Assembly (NCBI GenBank): GCA_021794335.1
Contig: JAJYQZ010000295.1
Coordinates: forward strand, 1-31,179
Source of the DNA: a bacterium
GTDB lineage: Bacteria > SZUA-79 > Acidulodesulfobacterales > Acidulodesulfobacteraceae
Length of the DNA stretch: 31,179 bases
Reading direction: 5' to 3'
The notes under the pieces are model-generated. The model ran no database searches, was not told the DNA's origin, and worked only from the letters and a program-made list of their open reading frames with translations. Positions 30,759 through 31,179 of the stretch are shown in pieces (positions within the stretch are counted from its first letter, which is position 1; every line of letters begins with the position of its first letter). The position numbers were made by a program, and so were the translations under genes.

Positions 30759-30964
30759 AGGTCGCCGCCTCCATTTTCTTTGGAAATTAACTTTGATGCG
30801 GCGGAGTAAAATATTGCCGCTAAAACGAGCCATAATGTTTGAAACCAGTAGAAAAACGGCATTCCGAATAACGACGGCATCACACCGTTATACAAAGGAA
30901 CTGCGGCAAGAACTGCTATGGGAATAAGAATTAGTATTCCCGCCAATAGATAACCCTTCTTCAT
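30755..30964 (-). CDS. DUF3311 small membrane partner of the symporter
   Basis: This 69-residue protein has two TM segments and the DUF3311 pattern [23 protein letters not shown]. These proteins are regularly encoded just before MctP-type symporters and may be small subunits. A GGGAGGG ribosome site precedes the ATG, and the stop overlaps the symporter start. Confidence 0.9.
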   Translation of the reverse strand: MKKGYLLAGILILIPIAVLAAVPLYNGVMPSLFGMPFFYWFQTLWLVLAAIFYSAASKLISKENGGGDL

Positions 30965-31061
30965 AAAGCCCTCCCTGTGTTTAATTAAAAATTATAATTT
31001 GTAATTTTATATATATCCTAAATATATTAAATTATCAAGCAAAAAAAATCTCAATGTTAAA

Positions 31062-31179
31062 AACTTTTAAAATGTCTATAGCAAAATAACTTTCAAAATG
31101 TCTATTCCTTAACTAAAAATAATAATAAAATAGCGGATAACACCATTAACGCTAATTAAAGGAGGTTATCCGCTTATGA
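31062..31179 (+). other. Tandem repeats, hairpin leader and start of a gene at the window edge (insertion-sequence-like)
   Basis: AACTTTTAAAATGTCTAT (31062-31079) and AACTTTCAAAATGTCTAT (31088-31105) are 26-bp-period direct repeats, like the multiple end repeats of IS21-type elements. Then AGCGGATAAC (31132-31141) pairs with GTTATCCGCT (31165-31174), a hairpin that overlaps the ribosome site AAAGGAGG (31158-31165) of an ATG at 31176. Only the first codon of that gene is in the window. A transposase is likely but cannot be proven here. Confidence 0.45.

Noticed and set aside
1..31179. CRISPR array
   Set aside because: No regularly spaced repeats of 25-40 bases were seen; repeats here are paired palindromes or long direct copies.

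Overview
The window reads as an integrated conjugative element (roughly 1-20172, left end outside the window) next to ordinary chromosome (20173-31179). The host is a Gram-negative bacterium with AT-rich DNA: it has lpxC, lipobox lipoproteins, an outer-membrane porin with a C-terminal Phe, and a yebC-ruvC-ruvA-ruvB cluster of a kind common in deltaproteobacteria-like lineages. The exact taxon cannot be fixed from this sequence; an uncultured deltaproteobacterial lineage is an inference.

Left part of the element (1-9036). A partial PD-(D/E)XK-type nuclease gene with three inserted zinc ribbons (minus strand) is followed by copy A of a ~370-bp repeat able to form a branched three-way-junction fold, a divergent XRE repressor, a leaderless replication-initiator-like gene, parA, parB, small genes, a VirD4/TraD-type ATPase without membrane segments, and copy B of the repeat. 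Next come a two-TM protein that may be the missing membrane half of the coupling protein, a winged-helix/PD-(D/E)XK protein resembling MOB_C relaxases, and an EexN-like entry-exclusion lipoprotein that ends at a strong terminator. The rep-par segment is thus plasmid-like and bracketed by direct repeats.

Transfer operon (9123-19965). A second copy of the same operator/promoter drives a small leaderless HTH gene. A tightly packed mating-pair-formation operon follows: VirB2 pilin, VirB8/TraE, VirB9/TraK, VirB7-like lipoprotein, VirB10/TraB, a DUF192 protein, a stand-alone topoisomerase C-terminal zinc repeat, a frameshifted small gene, a VirB3-VirB4 fusion, VirB5/TrbJ-like, VirB6/TrbL, VirB1 lytic transglycosylase, a MoxR AAA ATPase and an excisionase-like HTH protein. 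No VirB11 and no HUH relaxase is seen. A 17-bp palindrome, TGTCCGCC-N-GGCGGACA, occurs four times only within this element (near parA, inside parB, and before two other genes) and is a candidate parS site or operator.

Boundary. A 47-nt 3' fragment of tRNA-Asp (20126-20172), starting at the anticodon loop, marks the right attachment site. The chromosome then continues with tRNA-Leu(UAG).

Chromosomal part (20290-31179). yebC-ruvCAB (DNA repair), lpxC (lipid A) behind a perfect-spacing sigma-54-type promoter, a large porin, a DUF1640 gene broken by a 7-bp tandem duplication, two HEPN/MNT toxin-antitoxin modules of opposite gene order (the second toxin frameshifted by a GA duplication), and a minus-strand DUF3311 + sodium:solute symporter (MctP-like) pair. 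The extreme right end carries tandem repeats and a ribosome-site-sequestering hairpin that look like the start of an insertion sequence.
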